Assembly: GCA_023392575.1 (NCBI GenBank)
Contig: JAEVYV010000249.1
Location: 1 to 7,414, forward strand
DNA: 7,414 nucleotides
Direction of reading: 5' to 3'
Source: Bacteroidota bacterium
Lineage (GTDB): Bacteria; Bacteroidota; Bacteroidia; Chitinophagales; Chitinophagaceae
Under the pieces are notes generated by a model. The model did no database searches. It was not told where the DNA came from and saw only the letters and a program-made list of their open reading frames with translations. Every line of letters starts with the position of its first letter. Position 1 is the first letter of the stretch. Shown piece after piece: positions 5,644 through 7,414 of the stretch. The translations under genes and the position numbers were made by a program.

Positions 5644-5721
5644 TTATGCCGTAGTGGGCGGGTTGGGAAAATCAACCTCTTCCGGGTTCAAAGCGGCCAG
5701 CCTTTTAATCATCAACATCAT
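5644..5721 (-). CDS. Possible 25-codon ORF translationally coupled to ligA
   Basis: The ATG at 5721-5719 overlaps the ligA stop as ATGA, and a second ATG follows directly. The frame reads MMLMIKRLAALNPEEVDFPN then PPTTA and stops at TAA (5646-5644). The overlap is the classic arrangement for translational reinitiation, and the composition (amphipathic start, acidic and proline-rich end) looks protein-like. I recognise no family. It could be a genuine small protein, the N-terminal remnant of a gene once following ligA and now displaced by the HNH gene, or a chance frame. It ends 61 bases before the preferred start of the HNH gene. Confidence 0.35.
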   Translation of the reverse strand: MMLMIKRLAALNPEEVDFPNPPTTA

Positions 5722-7414
5722 GCCTGAGCGGCAATGAGTTTTAGAAACTCGTCTTCCGATAATATTTTGATACTGGCAATTTTCTTTGCCTTTTCCAGCT
5801 TGCTTCCTGCATCTTCTCCCACCACCAGGTAGTGCAGCTTGCTGCTGACACCAGAAAGAATCTTGCCGCCATTGCTTTCCACCATTTCTTCGGCCTCGCT
5901 TCGTTTCAGTTTGGAAAGGGTGCCGGTAAACAAAAAGGTTTGTCCTTCAAGGCTGCCGGTACCAAATTCTTTTTTCCCGTTCTTTAACTGCAGACCTAAT
6001 GCTTCCAGGGCATGGATCATTTCAATATTGTCCTTATTGCGGAAGAACTGCACCACACTGCCGGCAACCTTTGGGCCCACGTCCTCCAAGTTTTGTAGCG
6101 CTTCTTCATCAAAGTTTTGCAGGTCGAGCAGGTGATGAATTGCATGGGCCAGGGTTTTGGCCATGGTTTCGCCCACATAGCGAATGCCCAAAGCAAAGAT
6201 CAGTCGGTGCAGAGGTTGCTTCTTGGAGTTTTCAACTGCTGTACTCAGGTTTTGAATCGATTTCTGGCCAAAGCCCTCCAGTTGCCCTATGGCTTCGTAA
6301 TCCAATTGATAGATTTGGGGGATGGACCGCAGCAGGCCAAGGGTATAAAATTTCTCAATAAGGGCGCTGCCCAGGCCTCGGATGTCCATAGCGTCCTTAC
6401 TGGCAAAATGCATCAGTTTTTCCAGCACCTGAGCCGGACAGGAAATGTTCACACAGCGCCAGGCCGCTTCTTCCGGCGCTTTAAACAACTCATCCCCGCA
6501 GGAGGGGCAATGGGTTGGGAATTTTATGGGCCTTTCTGCTCCCGTTCTTAGTTCGGTCAGGGGCTTTACAATATAGGGAATAACATCGCCGGCCCTTTCC
6601 ACCAAAACCGTATCGCCAATGCGAATGTCCTTTTCCCGGATAACGTCTTCGTTGAAAAGAGAAACTGACCCTACCGTTACCCCGCCAATATGCACCGGTT
6701 CTATCTTGGCAACGGGGCCGATGTTTCCGGTTCGGCCTACCTGATATTCCACCCGCAGCAGTTTGCTGGTGGCTTGCCGGGCTTTGAATTTATAAGCAAT
6801 GGCCCAGCGGGGATGGTGGGTGGTCATGCCCATTCGTTCCTGCAATTCAAAATCATTTACTTTGATCACCATCCCATCTATTTCATAGGGCAGGTGGTCC
6901 CGCAGGGCTTCGTATTTGTTGCAATAGTCAATGACACCCTGAATGCCCTTTACGACCATTTTTTCCTTATCAGGGCTTCGAAAGCCCAGCTCCCAAAGCA
7001 TTTCCAGCGTTTGGGAATGCGAGTGCAGTTCACCGTTTTGGCCGCTTAAGGTGTAGTAGCTTATCTGGTAAACAAAGGCTTCCAGTTTTCGGCGCCTCAC
7101 TTCCAGCGGGTCTTTGATCCGCAGGGTGCCCGAAGCCGCATTGCGCGGATTGGCAAGGGGCGCCAGACCCTGCTCGGCCAGGCCTTCGTTAAACTTTTTG
7201 AAATTGGTTTTGTTGATCAACACCTCGCCCCTGATTTCCACGGTCTGCAATCCGTAATCGGAAAACCGGGCCGATAGGGGAATAGATCTGATCTGCCGGA
7301 TGTTGGGTGTGATGTCGTCGCCCTGAACCCCGTCGCCGCGGGTGGCGCCCCGCACCAGCTGGTCGTCTTCGTAAATTAAAGAAATACTGGCGCCGTCAAA
7401 CTTGGGTTCAATGC
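5718..7414 (-). CDS. ligA: NAD+-dependent DNA ligase LigA (5' end outside window)
   Basis: LigA seals nicks in duplex DNA during replication and repair, using NAD+ to adenylate its active-site lysine. About 564 residues are visible and roughly 110 N-terminal residues (domain Ia and the start of the nucleotidyltransferase domain) lie beyond the right edge. The frame runs to the edge without a start; the GTG at 7355 is internal. The first visible residues are IEPKFDGAS, containing the catalytic KxDG lysine (codon 7403-7401). Then come TRGDGVQGDDITPN, NPRNAASGTLR, the EIDGMVIKVND and WAIAYKFKA nucleotidyltransferase motifs, and the OB-fold (YQVGRTGNIGPVAKIEPV to GDTVLVERAGDVIPYI). After these follow the four-Cys zinc finger (CPSCGDEL, then CVNISCPAQ), helix-hairpin-helix repeats (DIRGLGSALIEKF, LEGFGQKS, ALGIRYVGE, LEDVGPKVA) and a C-terminal BRCT domain (about the last 75 residues, LEGQTFLFTGTLSKLKR). 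All key motifs are intact. It is the first gene of the visible minus-strand block. Confidence 0.97.
   Translation of the reverse strand, partial: IEPKFDGASISLIYEDDQLVRGATRGDGVQGDDITPNIRQIRSIPLSARFSDYGLQTVEIRGEVLINKTNFKKFNEGLAEQGLAPLANPRNAASGTLRIKDPLEVRRRKLEAFVYQISYYTLSGQNGELHSHSQTLEMLWELGFRSPDKEKMVVKGIQGVIDYCNKYEALRDHLPYEIDGMVIKVNDFELQERMGMTTHHPRWAIAYKFKARQATSKLLRVEYQVGRTGNIGPVAKIEPVHIGGVTVGSVSLFNEDVIREKDIRIGDTVLVERAGDVIPYIVKPLTELRTGAERPIKFPTHCPSCGDELFKAPEEAAWRCVNISCPAQVLEKLMHFASKDAMDIRGLGSALIEKFYTLGLLRSIPQIYQLDYEAIGQLEGFGQKSIQNLSTAVENSKKQPLHRLIFALGIRYVGETMAKTLAHAIHHLLDLQNFDEEALQNLEDVGPKVAGSVVQFFRNKDNIEMIHALEALGLQLKNGKKEFGTGSLEGQTFLFTGTLSKLKRSEAEEMVESNGGKILSGVSSKLHYLVVGEDAGSKLEKAKKIASIKILSEDEFLKLIAAQA

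Noticed and set aside
7353..7355. GTG as the ligA start codon
   Set aside because: The catalytic KxDG motif lies upstream of it in the same frame, which stays open to the window edge, so the gene is simply cut by the window.
1..7414. CRISPR arrays, tRNA or rRNA genes, insertion sequences, or a multi-gene defence system
   Set aside because: No regularly spaced repeats, no cloverleaf or rRNA-like sequence, no transposase and no defence gene cluster were seen. The lone HNH gene does not make a system.

Overview
The window looks like chromosomal DNA of a Bacteroidota bacterium, most likely from the Chitinophagaceae or a close relative. Grounds for this are a secreted lamin-tail-domain protein with a gliding-type/FlgD-like C-terminal Ig domain, A-rich start regions that mostly lack Shine-Dalgarno sequences, a TTG...TAnnTTTG-like promoter, and a compact set of DUF2461, ABM-like and small lipoprotein genes. 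The family assignment is inference; the genes themselves are mostly housekeeping or accessory chromosomal genes, with no phage or plasmid core.

Layout. From 1 to 1645 (minus strand, running off the left edge) is a secreted multidomain protein with two lamin-tail domains. It diverges from asd (1902-2894, plus), which encodes aspartate-semialdehyde dehydrogenase, the branch-point enzyme for lysine, threonine and methionine. The 256-base divergent gap is the most interesting part. It holds a candidate promoter, a 17-codon reading frame rich in Thr and Lys codons (MKHTTCTKKQLSKAEGV), a 12-bp antiterminator and a mutually exclusive intrinsic terminator, in the order expected of a classical ribosome-dependent transcription attenuator controlling asd. 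The terminator cannot belong to an upstream gene, because the neighbouring gene points away from it.

An 18-bp perfect inverted repeat (2912-2973) separates asd from a convergent minus-strand block. Read in its direction of transcription (right to left), that block is: ligA (7414-5718, 5' end outside the window), a 25-codon ORF overlapping the ligA stop by ATGA, a free-standing NUMOD4/HNH endonuclease-like gene (5582-5022), a small dimeric alpha/beta-barrel (ABM-like) protein with a perfect Shine-Dalgarno (4884-4567), a DUF2461 protein (4486-3815) and a small lipoprotein (3709-3014). The gaps within this block are 80-140 bases, so it need not be one operon, and nothing ties the products into a single pathway.

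The main candidate for something not routinely annotated is the asd leader. The HNH gene lodged just behind the essential ligA gene, and the tiny ORF coupled to ligA, are secondary points.
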